Shown: piece by piece, positions 1 to 9,035 of the stretch
How positions within the stretch are numbered: the stretch's first letter is position 1
How the letters are laid out: every line of letters starts with the position of its first letter
Source: a virus
Virus record (IMG/VR): IMGVR_UViG_3300026292_000003
Span: 124,001 to 188,000 of that record
DNA: 64,000 nt
Direction: 5' to 3' (one strand)
The notes under the pieces: generated by a model
The model's input: only the letters and a program-made list of their open reading frames with translations
What the model was told of the DNA's origin: nothing
The model's database searches: none
Translations under genes and position numbers: made by a program

Positions 1-2
1 GA

Positions 3-89
3 TTTAAGCTAGATTTAGCGATGGCCAAGCAAGGTCAAGCGGTTCAGAAGATGAATGAGGCGAAAAAACAGATCAAATCCTGCCTATAA
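3..89 (+). CDS. 3' end of an unidentified protein (truncated by window start)
   Basis: An open frame enters the window at base 3 and stops at TAA 87-89, giving the last 28 residues, which are Lys/Gln-rich and end in KSCL. It lies 43 bp before the scaffold-like gene and ends just before a late promoter. Too little is present to name it; it could also be a chance frame, but the lack of a stop and the tight spacing favour a real C-terminus. Confidence 0.5.
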   Translation, partial: FKLDLAMAKQGQAVQKMNEAKKQIKSCL

Positions 90-90
90 G

Positions 91-98
91 CATAAATA
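91..98 (+). promoter_or_regulatory. T4-type late promoter (CATAAATA)
   Basis: CATAAATA, one base from the T4 late consensus TATAAATA, sits 35 bp before the scaffold-like gene in a 43-bp intergenic gap. The same octamer recurs in front of virion-type and lysis genes throughout the window. Confidence 0.6.
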
Positions 99-132
99 CA
101 ATATATTACAAAAAACCTGAAGGGGTCAAATT

Positions 133-891
133 ATGGATTTAAACAATTTAAAAGTAAACAAAATAACGAAATTAGATTCAGCTCTAAAAGAGGTATTTGG
201 TGTTAACTTTAACTTTGGTGCAGACGGTGCCAAACTACAAAAAGTTAAAACATTTACAGAATCTAAAATTAAGTCATTACGTGATAATGGTATCGCAGTA
301 AATGACAAACAATATCAGAAGTTATTGTTAGTATTAGAAGGTATAAAAGAAGCTATGTCAAATAAACCAGTAATGGAAAGCGAATTAGACCAAGCTGAAG
401 TACTTCTAGCCGCAAAACAAATGGCTGACGACTTACAAAAAATGGCTGAAAATTTAGCAAGTATGCAAGTAGAAGAATTAATGAGTATCACTAACGCAAT
501 GAAAGAAGAAGTTGGTGTTGCAGAAGCTGAAACATTTTCACAAAGTGCAGAGATGGCAATTGGTACAGCTCTTGAAGCAGTTAAAAAAGCCAACGATGAT
601 GTAAGTAACGCAGTATTAGTAGCACAAGGTCAAGCACCAGAAACAGATATGAGTATGGAGCCTGCACCAGAAGCACCTATGGATATGGATGCACCTGCTG
701 AAGAACCAGCTGGTGATGATTTTGAAGGTGTTGATGCCGCTAGTGCAGAGTCAGATGCTGAAGGTAGAGAGATGAAAGAAGAATCAGTCGATCCTTATCT
801 TAAAGCAATCAAGATGGTTAAAGAAGCACAATCAGAAGGTAAAGTTAGCAAAGACGTTCTTAAAAGAGCATTTGCGGAACTAAAGAGGTAG
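133..891 (+). CDS. Acidic coiled-coil protein, possible prohead scaffold
   Basis: This 252-residue protein is strongly acidic and rich in Ala, Glu, Lys and Met, with long predicted helices over residues 1-165, a low-complexity Pro/Met/Asp/Glu segment at about 170-210, and a short basic helix at the C-terminus (KRAFAELKR). That composition, with a late promoter upstream and structural genes downstream, fits capsid-assembly scaffolding proteins such as T4 gp22, whose sequences diverge greatly. Start ATG 133 has an AAGGGG ribosome site. No catalytic motif is seen. The scaffold role is inference; a different virion-associated helical protein is possible. Confidence 0.4.
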   Translation: MDLNNLKVNKITKLDSALKEVFGVNFNFGADGAKLQKVKTFTESKIKSLRDNGIAVNDKQYQKLLLVLEGIKEAMSNKPVMESELDQAEVLLAAKQMADDLQKMAENLASMQVEELMSITNAMKEEVGVAEAETFSQSAEMAIGTALEAVKKANDDVSNAVLVAQGQAPETDMSMEPAPEAPMDMDAPAEEPAGDDFEGVDAASAESDAEGREMKEESVDPYLKAIKMVKEAQSEGKVSKDVLKRAFAELKR

Positions 892-895
892 TAAC

Positions 896-1225
896 GTGAG
901 GTACGCTGAACTCTTCGAATTAAATTCTGAAGTAGATTCAAAAGTAATTGATCTGCTTTCAATTCTAAGTAGCGAAGGCGTTGATAATATTCCTCTCGAA
1001 ACTTTAGTTAATGAGCTTAAGGCTATGGGTGTTGATGCTGATGTTGAATCATTATTTGATGAGATATCAAATTTACCTATAGTTAATAATATAAAAGATG
1101 GAATGGTTTATTTTAATACTTCAAGTCTTGATGCTAGTAATTTAAACAAGGTTGACCCCGAAAAAGCAGATAAGACCGTAACTAATATGGCTAAGAAGCA
1201 AGTTAAAAAAGAGTTAAACAAATGA
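896..1225 (+). CDS. Small acidic protein of unknown function in virion operon
   Basis: A 109-residue acidic protein starts at GTG 896, four bases after the previous stop, with AGAGG upstream, and overlaps the next start by four bases (ATGA). The body (residues 10-75) reads like a small helical domain; the tail is Lys-rich (QVKKELNK). The N-terminus MRYAELFEL loosely resembles the short leader that targets T4 internal proteins into the prohead, but this is only a visual likeness. Co-transcription with the scaffold-like gene suggests a head-assembly or structural role. Confidence 0.55.
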   Translation: MRYAELFELNSEVDSKVIDLLSILSSEGVDNIPLETLVNELKAMGVDADVESLFDEISNLPIVNNIKDGMVYFNTSSLDASNLNKVDPEKADKTVTNMAKKQVKKELNK

Positions 1226-1839
1226 GTGTAGGACTAAACGCGGCACAAGCAAGATCAAAAGCATCACAAGATATGATTGTGTTTACTGAAACGCAAGAAA
1301 TAATGAAAGCAATTATTTCAGAAAGTGCATTAGGTAATTTTGAAGCATATGTAGATGATGCTACAACAATGACAGAAGCTACTCCAAGTATTCAAAAAAT
1401 TGGAACACAATTAAATCCAACAATTACAGTAGGCGACACTCTTATATTTGATAATAATACAATCACACTAGGTACTACAGGAACATCATTAAATGCAATA
1501 GTTGCAGATATTAATGATGCAAACGTCGCAGGATTGACAGCATCAAAAGATAGTAGTTATCTTGTACTTACTATTTCAGAGCCACAAGGTTCTACATGGT
1601 CATATGAGATAGGTGCAGGTACTGCAAATACAGCTCTTGGATTTGTAGCAGGTGTATACAGTATAGCAAATCCATCAAGTGTTGATTATTTTAATATTTG
1701 GCAAGGTACTGCTACTGATCGTGGATTAACAAATCAAATGGAACAAGTAATTAAATATTTCCAAAACCTAGGATACAAAATAGAAAGACTAACCAATACT
1801 AATACCAGTAAAACTTTTAAATGGTATGTGTATTGGTAA
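1222..1839 (+). CDS. Putative virion structural protein
   Basis: A 205-residue protein with an Ala/Ser-rich helical N-terminus (about 1-60) and a beta-rich middle (about 70-145) of the form 'TITVGDTLIFD...LNAIVADIN...GLTAS', a pattern seen in adhesin, flagellar-hook-like and phage tail proteins. The end (FKWYVYW) is aromatic and resembles C-termini of baseplate or tail subunits. It shares an ATGA overlap with the upstream gene and is followed directly by an SGNH-like gene. Structural role is inferred from composition and context. Confidence 0.45.
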   Translation: MSVGLNAAQARSKASQDMIVFTETQEIMKAIISESALGNFEAYVDDATTMTEATPSIQKIGTQLNPTITVGDTLIFDNNTITLGTTGTSLNAIVADINDANVAGLTASKDSSYLVLTISEPQGSTWSYEIGAGTANTALGFVAGVYSIANPSSVDYFNIWQGTATDRGLTNQMEQVIKYFQNLGYKIERLTNTNTSKTFKWYVYW

Positions 1840-2580
1840 ATGAAAATCGCAATCATAGGCTGTAGTTATTCAGCATATTCTCACACAAACGTAGAAAAAG
1901 ATAGCTGGTCTTACCAGTTATATGAACGTTTCCCACAACATACATATTATAATTATGCATTAGGAGGTAGAGGTATAGACTATGCTCAATGGTGTATACT
2001 TGATGCAAAAATGAATGACGTGGATTTTGTTTTTGTAAATAGAACCTTTTATTCAAGAGTAAGTATGTTAAAAGATACTGATGAACCATTTAATGAATTT
2101 GGTTTTGATGATACATACGTAAATGAAAATTTTATTTTAAAATATATACGTGGTAATATGTTATGGAGAGGTACGTCTCAACCAGGAGTAGGAACAACAC
2201 GTGAAACAAAGCCACCAAATAATGAGAAACCTAGAAACTTTGTACATAATACATTAGACGAATTAGCAACATCAGAACATAGAAACTCTTGGCAAAAACA
2301 TTTATATAATAACATAGAAAAATTATACAATTTTAAACATTTTAGATTATTAGAATTTTTAAGAAGTGAACCTAATAATGTATGGAAAATGATGATAGAA
2401 GCACACGGCGGCGACGATGAAAAAATTAAAAGATCAGGACAAAACAGACATGAATGGTTATGGACTCGTGGATTAACTTTAGCACAAAATGATGATCACT
2501 GGAATAGAGAAGGTAATAAGTGGGTGTTAGAAAATTATATATTAGACAAAGAAACCATTGACATTTTAACAAAAGGATAG
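1840..2580 (+). CDS. SGNH/GDSL-like hydrolase
   Basis: The 246-residue product opens with MKIAIIGCSYSAYSH, which matches block I of SGNH hydrolases (G-x-S after a beta strand; nucleophile candidate Ser9). A Gly block follows at about residue 40 (ALGGRGID) and a C-terminal D-D-H-W-N segment at about 220 is placed where the catalytic Asp/His block lies, although the spacing is N-D-D-H rather than the usual D-x-x-H. Family members cleave esters on glycans and lipids. In phage structural operons such enzymes may act on host surface polysaccharide. ATG follows the previous stop with no gap, indicating translational coupling. Confidence 0.55.
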   Translation: MKIAIIGCSYSAYSHTNVEKDSWSYQLYERFPQHTYYNYALGGRGIDYAQWCILDAKMNDVDFVFVNRTFYSRVSMLKDTDEPFNEFGFDDTYVNENFILKYIRGNMLWRGTSQPGVGTTRETKPPNNEKPRNFVHNTLDELATSEHRNSWQKHLYNNIEKLYNFKHFRLLEFLRSEPNNVWKMMIEAHGGDDEKIKRSGQNRHEWLWTRGLTLAQNDDHWNREGNKWVLENYILDKETIDILTKG

Positions 2581-2586
2581 TAAACT

Positions 2587-3273
2587 ATGAGTATGCTTAA
2601 AATAAAATCCCCTTACGATTATAAAGAATTCAAAAGAACGTCAGTAGACGGTAAACGTCTTTATGAAAACCCTTGGGGTGATCCTGTTCCTAGTGTAACT
2701 ACTATTTTAAGTGCTACACAGTCAGCAGAAAAGAAAGCAGGACTTGCTAAATGGAAAAAACGTGTAGGTGATGCAGAAGCACAACGTATTGTAACTGAAG
2801 CATCTAATGTTGGATCTGTAATGCATAATATATTAGAAAAATGGTTTAAAAATGAAGAATATAATCCAGGAAATAATATGGTGCATAAACAAGCAAAAGG
2901 TATGGCACAGGTTGTAATAGATAATGTAGAACCCGATATTAATGAAGTATGGGGATCAGAGGTTAATTTAGTAGCAAAAGATTTATATGCAGGTACAACA
3001 GATTTAATAGGTGTATATAAAGGCAAAGAAACTATTATGGACTTTAAGCAGACTAATAAACCCAAAAAACGTGAATGGATTGATGACTATTTTATGCAAG
3101 GTGCGGCATATGCGAATGCTCATAATGAGATGTACGGAACAAACATATCAAATATAGCAGTTTTTATGTGTAGTAGAGCAGGTGAGTTTCAGCTATTTGA
3201 AGTAGATAGCACAGAATTTAAGCAATGGGAACTTAAATGGGCAGAACGTTTAGAACAGTTTTATAATCTATAA
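2587..3273 (+). CDS. PD-(D/E)XK nuclease, RecB/Cas4-like
   Basis: The 228-residue protein carries the PD-(D/E)XK core: G-T-T-D-L-I-G (Asp about 140), then I-M-D-F-K-Q (Asp and Lys about 154-156), then a Q-x3-Y-type helix motif in YFMQGAAYANAHNEMY (about 172-187). An early His in VMHNILEKW (about 80) fits the RecB-family upstream histidine. The family cleaves DNA with Mg2+. The gene lies between an SGNH-like gene and a tail-type gene; a role in DNA recombination or end processing is likely but not shown. ATG 2587 is chosen; ATG 2593 is a close alternative. Confidence 0.75.
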   Translation: MSMLKIKSPYDYKEFKRTSVDGKRLYENPWGDPVPSVTTILSATQSAEKKAGLAKWKKRVGDAEAQRIVTEASNVGSVMHNILEKWFKNEEYNPGNNMVHKQAKGMAQVVIDNVEPDINEVWGSEVNLVAKDLYAGTTDLIGVYKGKETIMDFKQTNKPKKREWIDDYFMQGAAYANAHNEMYGTNISNIAVFMCSRAGEFQLFEVDSTEFKQWELKWAERLEQFYNL

Positions 3274-3274
3274 A

Positions 3275-3282
3275 GATAAATA
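3275..3282 (+). promoter_or_regulatory. T4-type late promoter (GATAAATA)
   Basis: GATAAATA starts just after the stop of the nuclease gene and lies 22 bp before ATG 3305. This is the commonest form of the late octamer in the window. Confidence 0.65.
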
Positions 3283-3304
3283 CATTATATTTAAGGAATA
3301 AACA

Positions 3305-4060
3305 ATGACAACAACGACAGCTAGAATGACAGTTAGAAAAGGTAACTTGGCAGATTTGCCAAAGTTGCTACCGGGTGAATTTGGACTTGCACAAGATATT
3401 CAAAGATTATTTATAGGACAGGCTTCAGTAAATGGAACTTGTCAAGTAAGTAACAGTGACGCAACGACAGCTAAAGTAGAATTTACTTCAGCAAATGGCG
3501 ATCCTATTGATTTAGACTTAATAGCTAATTTAGATCAATATACATATGGAATAACAGTAAACCCAGCAAGTGATAATATTTCTATAACAGGTAATAACAT
3601 AACATTCAAAGATGCAGTTGCATCATTCTCGCATGGCTTATCTTCAGCTCCTACATCTAGTACAGTATTTGAACTTTACTATAATAAAGAAGTTGGCTAC
3701 CATGCAGAAGCATTCCCAAATCCAGTACAGTCGCAAAGTCTAAACAAACTGACTGCAGATTCTGCAGGACCTAAAGAATCAGGAATTGAATTTATTTGTG
3801 CTAATAAAGATAAGATTACAATTGATTATAGTTTAAAAACGGCGTCTGCTTCAAGACACGGACAGTTATTAATTCTAATTGATGACAATGCAGGCACTCC
3901 TACAACAAGCTCAATTAAAGATGTATATGACATTAGCAATGGCGCAATGCCATTAGTCTTTAGCCTTTCACATAATAGTACAGACAAATTTAGTTTAATG
4001 TTTGACACTACAGACCTTGATACCGTACATACATTCAAATACGTACAAAAATCATTTTAA
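3305..4060 (+). CDS. Phage fibre or collar-type structural protein with Mtd_N-like N-terminus
   Basis: In this 251-residue protein residues 10-38 (RKGNLADLPKLLPGEFGLA...RLFIG) match the short N-terminal motif of many fibre proteins (major tropism determinant N-terminal type: RxGxxAxLPxLxxGEfgxxxDtxrlfiG). The remainder is beta-rich, Ser/Thr-rich and lacks catalytic motifs. It has its own late promoter and an AAGGA ribosome site. A tail-fibre or whisker-like virion role is likely; receptor binding is not demonstrated. Confidence 0.65.
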   Translation: MTTTTARMTVRKGNLADLPKLLPGEFGLAQDIQRLFIGQASVNGTCQVSNSDATTAKVEFTSANGDPIDLDLIANLDQYTYGITVNPASDNISITGNNITFKDAVASFSHGLSSAPTSSTVFELYYNKEVGYHAEAFPNPVQSQSLNKLTADSAGPKESGIEFICANKDKITIDYSLKTASASRHGQLLILIDDNAGTPTTSSIKDVYDISNGAMPLVFSLSHNSTDKFSLMFDTTDLDTVHTFKYVQKSF

Positions 4061-4064
4061 ATAA

Positions 4065-4499
4065 ATGGACGAAGTATGGCAGTTGCCACCTAGACAAAGA
4101 ATTCAAAAGTGGCGAGAATTAAGAAAACGGATTTGTGAATATTCCAACATCTTAGAACAATTACAAGTTGTTTTAGATTTTTGGAATAGTACACCGATAG
4201 GTGTTAGAAAAGTTGACTTATATGATGAATCAACTTGGTCCACACCTTGGGAAATGCTACACCAAAATGATTATGATGAAAATGTTGTTTCATTGGGTAT
4301 GGCATACACGTTACACTATAGTAATATTGCCTGTAGATTATTGCTTGTACAAAATGTGGAAAAAAATGATATAAAGTTAATAGTTTTAGTTGACAACAAG
4401 TACATTTTAAACTATACTTATAACGTAATAGACACCACTGACATCGTAGCTGAAGTAGATATACTAAAAGATATTGATGTGAGTACATTAAGCAAATAG
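4065..4499 (+). CDS. Conserved phage-type protein, function unknown
   Basis: A 144-residue protein beginning MDEVWQLPPRQRIQKWRELR, i.e. a basic helix with a 'LPPRxR...WR' opening followed by a helical hairpin to about residue 50 and a mixed alpha/beta C-terminal half. ATG 4065 lies four bases after the preceding stop. No catalytic or binding motif is recognised. Its position between a fibre-type gene and nrdA, in the late-promoter unit, suggests a virion or assembly role. Confidence 0.5.
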   Translation: MDEVWQLPPRQRIQKWRELRKRICEYSNILEQLQVVLDFWNSTPIGVRKVDLYDESTWSTPWEMLHQNDYDENVVSLGMAYTLHYSNIACRLLLVQNVEKNDIKLIVLVDNKYILNYTYNVIDTTDIVAEVDILKDIDVSTLSK

Positions 4500-4555
4500 T
4501 TATCTATAAAACTACTTGAGTAAATACAAAAAACTATTTGAGAAAAACGGACAAA

Positions 4556-6865
4556 ATGAACATTATAATTAATAAACGAGACGGAACAAAGGAAGAGCTA
4601 GACTTAGAAAAAATGCACAAAGTTGTATTTTATGCTTGTGAAGATATTGCTGGTGTAAGTGCTAGTGAAGTAGAAATTAAAAGTCATTTACAATTCTATG
4701 ATGGGATTGAAAGTGCAGATATACAAGAAACATTAATCAAAGCGGCGGCTGATCTTATTTCAGAAGAAACACCAAATTATCAATGGGTAGCTGGTAGACT
4801 TATTAATTACCATTTACGTAAACAAGTTTATGATAAATTTGAACCACCACATTTACGAGAGATAGCTCGTAAGAATGTTGATCGTGGTTTATACGATCCA
4901 GAATTTTTTTCTGTTTATAGTGAAGATGAAATTAATCAAATGCAAGAGTTCATTAAACATGAACGTGATGAAGATATGACATATGCGGCCATGGAACAGT
5001 TCCGTGGAAAGTATCTAGTACAAAATAGAGCAACAGGTGAAATTTTTGAAACACCACAAGTATGTTATATGATGATCTCAGCAACATTGTTTAGTCAATA
5101 TCCAAAAGAAGAAAGAATGAAATGGGTTAAAGATTACTATGACGCAATTAGTAATTTTGATATTAGTTTGCCTACGCCAGTAATGGCAGGTGTACGTACA
5201 CCACAAAGACAATTCTCTTCTTGCGTTCTAGTAGAAACTGATGATGATTTAGATAGTATTAATGCTACATCATCTGCTATTGTAAAATATGTTTCTCAAA
5301 AGGCAGGTATTGGTATAGGCGCAGGTTCTATTCGTGCCATTGGATCAAAAATTAGAAAAGGTGACGCAACACATACAGGTGTTATTCCATTTTATAAATT
5401 ATTTCAAAGTTCTGTTAAGTCGTGTAGTCAAGGTGGAGTACGTGGCGGAGCGGCAACATTATATTATCCGATATGGCATTTAGAAGTTGAAGACTTACTT
5501 GTTTTAAAAAACAATAAAGGTACAGAAGATAACAGAGTACGTCATATGGATTATGGTGTACAGTTTAATAAAGTAATGTACGAACGTCTACTTACAAATG
5601 GAGACATCACTCTTTTCTCACCTGCAGATGTTCCAGGTCTATATGATGCATTTTTTGAAGATCAAGACAAGTTTAAAGAGTTGTATGAAAAAGCAGAAAA
5701 GAAAAATGGAATTAGAAAAAAAGTTCTTAAAGCATCTGAGTTATTTGGAATGTTTATGGAAGAACGTAAAAATACAGGAAGAGTTTATTTAATGAATGTA
5801 GATCATGCTAATTCGCATGGTTCATTTAAACCTGAAGTAGCACCTATTAAACAAAGTAATTTATGTTGTGAAATTAATTTACCTACTAAACCTTTGTATA
5901 GTGTTAGAGATAAAGAAGGTGAAATTAGTTTATGTACGTTAAGTGCAATCAATTGGGGAAACATCACTGAACCTAGTAAGTTTAAAAAAGTTTGTAGACT
6001 AGCAGTACGTGGATTAGATGCATTATTAGATTATCAACAGTATCCGGTATTAGCGGCAGAATTAAGTACAATGAAACGTAGACCTTTAGGCATAGGAATT
6101 ATTAACTTCGCTTATTGGTTAGCAAAAAATGATTTAACATATCAAAATATTGGCAAACGTGGATTAGCTAAAGTAGACGAATGGGCAGAAGCTTGGAGTT
6201 ATTATCTAATTGAAGCTAGTGTAGAACTTGCAGAAGAATATGGACCAATAACTGGCACAGGTGAAACAAGATACGGAGATGGTATTACACCTAATATGAC
6301 ATACAAAAAAGAAGTAGATGAGCTAGTAGCTCATAAAGAACGTTTACCTTGGGACGAATTACGTGAAAGATTAAGAAACAGTGGTATACGTAACAGTACG
6401 TTAATGGCTTTAATGCCTGCTGAAACTTCAGCACAAATAAGCAATAGTACTAACGGAGTTGAACCTCCTCGTGCCTTTGTAAGTGTAAAGCAATCTAAAC
6501 ATGGTGTTTTAAAACAGGTTGTACCCGGATATGCACGTTTAAAGAATAAATATGATCTGTTATGGTCTCAAAAAAGTCCAGAAGGTTATTTAAAGATTAT
6601 GGCTGTATTACAAAAGTACATAGATCAAGGTATTAGTGTAAATACTAGTTATAACCCGGAGTTTTTTCCAGATGAAAAAATTCCATTAAGTGTAATGCTA
6701 CAACATCTTGTAATGTTTTACAAGTACGGTGGCAAACAGTTGTATTATTTTAATACATATGACGGTCAAGGTGAAATTGAATTTAAAGATAAGACATCTA
6801 AGAGCCGTGAAGATTTTGAAACAGATGAACAGTACGACGACTATTGTGAAAGTTGCGTAATATAG
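4556..6865 (+). CDS. nrdA: Ribonucleoside-diphosphate reductase class I, alpha subunit
   Basis: The 769-residue product is full length for class Ia NrdA. An ATP-cone-like N-terminus (INKRDGTKEELDLEKM) is followed by the ten-stranded barrel: SSCVLVETDDDLDSI carries the first active-site Cys, QSNLCCEI the radical Cys, and SLCTLSAINWGN the second redox Cys; ALMPAETSAQISNSTNG is the conserved substrate-phosphate region. The C-terminal CESC pair that passes electrons from glutaredoxin is present. It makes deoxynucleotides with the NrdB encoded 10 bp downstream. ATG 4556 with AAACGGA upstream is preferred over TTG 4538. Confidence 0.97.
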   Translation: MNIIINKRDGTKEELDLEKMHKVVFYACEDIAGVSASEVEIKSHLQFYDGIESADIQETLIKAAADLISEETPNYQWVAGRLINYHLRKQVYDKFEPPHLREIARKNVDRGLYDPEFFSVYSEDEINQMQEFIKHERDEDMTYAAMEQFRGKYLVQNRATGEIFETPQVCYMMISATLFSQYPKEERMKWVKDYYDAISNFDISLPTPVMAGVRTPQRQFSSCVLVETDDDLDSINATSSAIVKYVSQKAGIGIGAGSIRAIGSKIRKGDATHTGVIPFYKLFQSSVKSCSQGGVRGGAATLYYPIWHLEVEDLLVLKNNKGTEDNRVRHMDYGVQFNKVMYERLLTNGDITLFSPADVPGLYDAFFEDQDKFKELYEKAEKKNGIRKKVLKASELFGMFMEERKNTGRVYLMNVDHANSHGSFKPEVAPIKQSNLCCEINLPTKPLYSVRDKEGEISLCTLSAINWGNITEPSKFKKVCRLAVRGLDALLDYQQYPVLAAELSTMKRRPLGIGIINFAYWLAKNDLTYQNIGKRGLAKVDEWAEAWSYYLIEASVELAEEYGPITGTGETRYGDGITPNMTYKKEVDELVAHKERLPWDELRERLRNSGIRNSTLMALMPAETSAQISNSTNGVEPPRAFVSVKQSKHGVLKQVVPGYARLKNKYDLLWSQKSPEGYLKIMAVLQKYIDQGISVNTSYNPEFFPDEKIPLSVMLQHLVMFYKYGGKQLYYFNTYDGQGEIEFKDKTSKSREDFETDEQYDDYCESCVI

Positions 6866-6875
6866 AGGGAAATTA

Positions 6876-8003
6876 ATGGGCGTTATAAATGTAAAAAATG
6901 AAAAATACCATACAGAAGCAAATGCTTTCTTAGATGGTGATTTAGGATTTCAAAGGTATGATACATTAAAGTATAAACAATTTGATAAACTAACAGATAA
7001 ACAGTTAGGTTTCTTTTGGAGACCTGAAGAAGTAGATGTAAGTAAAGATGCAAAAGACTTTAAAGATCTTACCGAGCATGAACAACATATTTTTACAAGT
7101 AATCTAAAACGTCAGATTCTATTAGATAGTGTACAAGGTAGAGCTCCTAATGAAGCATTTAGTCCTATTGTCAGTTTACCAGAATTAGAAAATTGGATTA
7201 TTACTTGGACATTTAGTGAAACAATTCATAGTAGAAGTTATACACATATTATTAGAAATGTATATGCTAATCCTACTAAGATATTTGATGAGCTAACAGA
7301 CAGTCAAGAGATTTTAGATTGTGCTGGAGATATTTCTAAATATTACGACAGCTTAATTGAATTAACAAGTTATTATAATTTACTAGGTGAAGGAAAACAT
7401 ACAGTAAACGGTAAAAAAGTTGAAATAGATATGTATGACTTAAAGAAAAAATTATGGTTAACTTTAAATAGTGTTAACATATTAGAAGGTATTAGATTTT
7501 ATGTTTCATTCGCTTGTAGCTGGGCATTCGCTGAGCTTAAGAAAATGGAAGGTAATGCTAAAATAATTAAGTTTATTGCACGTGACGAAAATGTTCATCT
7601 TGCAAGTACACAATACCTTTTATCAAAAGTACTACCAAAAGAAGATCCAGACTTTGAAAAGATTAGAGTAGAATGTCAACAAGAAGTTACTCAAATGTTT
7701 ATTGATGCAGTAGATCAAGAAAAGCAATGGGCAGACTATTTGTTTAAAGATGGAAGTATGATTGGACTTAATTCAAAATTATTACAAGATTATATTGAGT
7801 GGATTTGTTGTAAACGTATGACAGCATTGGGTATGAAGTGTCCTTATAGCCCAGGTCAAACTAATCCATTACCATGGACACAAAAATGGATTGCAGGAGC
7901 AGAAGTCCAAGTAGCACCACAAGAAACTGAAATTAGTTCTTATGTAATTGGTGGTGTTAAAAAAGATGTAGGTGAAGATACATTTGAAGGAATGAGTTTA
8001 TAA
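6876..8003 (+). CDS. nrdB: Ribonucleoside-diphosphate reductase class I, beta subunit
   Basis: At 375 residues this equals E. coli NrdB (376). Iron ligands and the radical site are visible: Asp in RQILLDSVQGR, Glu and His in WTFSETIHSRSYTH, whose Tyr is the radical-bearing residue, and Glu/His in RDENVHLAS. The protein houses the di-iron tyrosyl radical used by NrdA. An AGAGG ribosome site precedes ATG 6876. With nrdA and glutaredoxin it forms a three-gene dNTP-supply operon. Confidence 0.97.
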   Translation: MGVINVKNEKYHTEANAFLDGDLGFQRYDTLKYKQFDKLTDKQLGFFWRPEEVDVSKDAKDFKDLTEHEQHIFTSNLKRQILLDSVQGRAPNEAFSPIVSLPELENWIITWTFSETIHSRSYTHIIRNVYANPTKIFDELTDSQEILDCAGDISKYYDSLIELTSYYNLLGEGKHTVNGKKVEIDMYDLKKKLWLTLNSVNILEGIRFYVSFACSWAFAELKKMEGNAKIIKFIARDENVHLASTQYLLSKVLPKEDPDFEKIRVECQQEVTQMFIDAVDQEKQWADYLFKDGSMIGLNSKLLQDYIEWICCKRMTALGMKCPYSPGQTNPLPWTQKWIAGAEVQVAPQETEISSYVIGGVKKDVGEDTFEGMSL

Positions 8004-8258
8004 ATGATAGAGATATGGGGTAAACCACAATGTGGTTATTGCGATGCCGCAAAAAGATTATGTGAATCAAGAAATTATGAATTCGTCTATAAACAATTAG
8101 GCGTAGATTTTAATAGGGAACAAGTTTTCGAAAACTTCCCTGAAGCTAGAACATTTCCACAAATTAAAATATATGGTAAAGTAATTGGTGGATATGATCA
8201 GTTTCTAAAATACATTGAGGATACTGGTTTTAATGGAACTGGTGAATCAACAGGATAA
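8004..8258 (+). CDS. Glutaredoxin
   Basis: An 84-residue thioredoxin-fold protein with the redox pair C-G-Y-C at residues 10-13, the cis-Pro signature TFPQI at about 50-54 and the Gly-Gly turn IGGY at about 61. It starts at ATG directly after the nrdB stop, which implies that it re-reduces the phage NrdA C-terminal CESC pair. Classical dithiol type. Confidence 0.93.
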   Translation: MIEIWGKPQCGYCDAAKRLCESRNYEFVYKQLGVDFNREQVFENFPEARTFPQIKIYGKVIGGYDQFLKYIEDTGFNGTGESTG

Positions 8259-8261
8259 TAT

Positions 8262-8567
8262 ATGTTAATAGAAACACAATACCAAGTAGGTGATGTAGTA
8301 AGTATTAAACTTTCTTCAGGTGAAGAAATGATTGCAAGGTTAGACACAGAAACTGATGAAACAGTTACGTTAGCTAAACCTTACATACTTGTTGCCGCAC
8401 AAAACGGCATGGCCCTAGCGCCTTATATGTTTACCGTTAGTCCAGATACTAAGATCAAATTAAAGATAAATAGTATTATATGCATAGTTAAATCAGCGAA
8501 AGATGCAAGTGATATGTATATAAAACAAAGTACAGGATTAACAGTAGCAAATGCAAAAAGTTCATAG
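8262..8567 (+). CDS. Small beta-barrel (Sm/SH3-like) phage protein
   Basis: The 101-residue sequence begins with a beta pattern typical of Sm-like or SH3-like barrels (YQVGDVVSIKLSSGEEMIARL, then TVTLAKPYIL). Comparable proteins occur next to tail genes in T4-like marine phages, but whether this one binds RNA or is a virion part cannot be decided. Its end overlaps the PAAR gene by 17 bp. Confidence 0.5.
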   Translation: MLIETQYQVGDVVSIKLSSGEEMIARLDTETDETVTLAKPYILVAAQNGMALAPYMFTVSPDTKIKLKINSIICIVKSAKDASDMYIKQSTGLTVANAKSS

Positions 8568-8835
8568 ACACGGAGATAAACGTTCATGTGGTGCATCAAC
8601 AGAAGCACAAGGATATAGTAACGTTTTTGTAAACAACCAACCTATTAGTGTTGATCGAGATCCAAACAGTCATGGTGGCGGTGCTCTTAATGCACAATGC
8701 AACAATGTATTTGTAGGCAACAAATTAGTGGTTGTCGTTCCAAACAATTCAGATGCAGATAGACTATGTCCATTACCTGGACATTGCAATCCAAAATCAG
8801 ATAGTGGTAGTCCTGACGTTTATATAGGACAATAA
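8551..8835 (+). CDS. PAAR-motif tail spike tip protein
   Basis: A 94-residue protein with the PAAR repeat pattern: HRHGDKRSCG near the N-terminus, NVFVNNQPISVDRDPNSHGG, then NVFVGNKLVVVV and a C-terminal DVYIG strand. Spread His and Cys residues (H5, H7, C13, C51, C74, C80 region) could bind the metal that stabilises PAAR cones. Such proteins cap the membrane-piercing needle of contractile tails (T4 gp5.4). The start overlaps the preceding gene. Confidence 0.85.
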   Translation: MQKVHRHGDKRSCGASTEAQGYSNVFVNNQPISVDRDPNSHGGGALNAQCNNVFVGNKLVVVVPNNSDADRLCPLPGHCNPKSDSGSPDVYIGQ

Positions 8836-8836
8836 C

Positions 8837-9034
8837 ATGATTAAGAATTTAAAAGATCTAATCATAGTAGCTCTAACTATAGGGGTACTTACATTGCTAG
8901 GTGTTATTATAATTGGCGACTATTATGTTGCCTTACAAGAAAATAGACCAGTAGATGAATCAGTAATCACTTTAATGAAAATGTCATTAACAGGAATGAT
9001 TGGAATTATTGCAGGTTACATAGGATCAAAATAA
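8837..9034 (+). CDS. Small two-helix membrane protein
   Basis: A 65-residue protein with two hydrophobic segments, about residues 8-27 ([20 protein letters not shown]) and 45-62 ([18 protein letters not shown]), separated by a charged loop. Size and topology fit small holin-like or inner-membrane proteins common in T4-like marine phages. It sits between the spike tip and a collagen-like structural gene rather than beside the endolysin, so a lysis role is only one possibility. Confidence 0.55.
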   Translation: MIKNLKDLIIVALTIGVLTLLGVIIIGDYYVALQENRPVDESVITLMKMSLTGMIGIIAGYIGSK

Positions 9035-9035
9035 A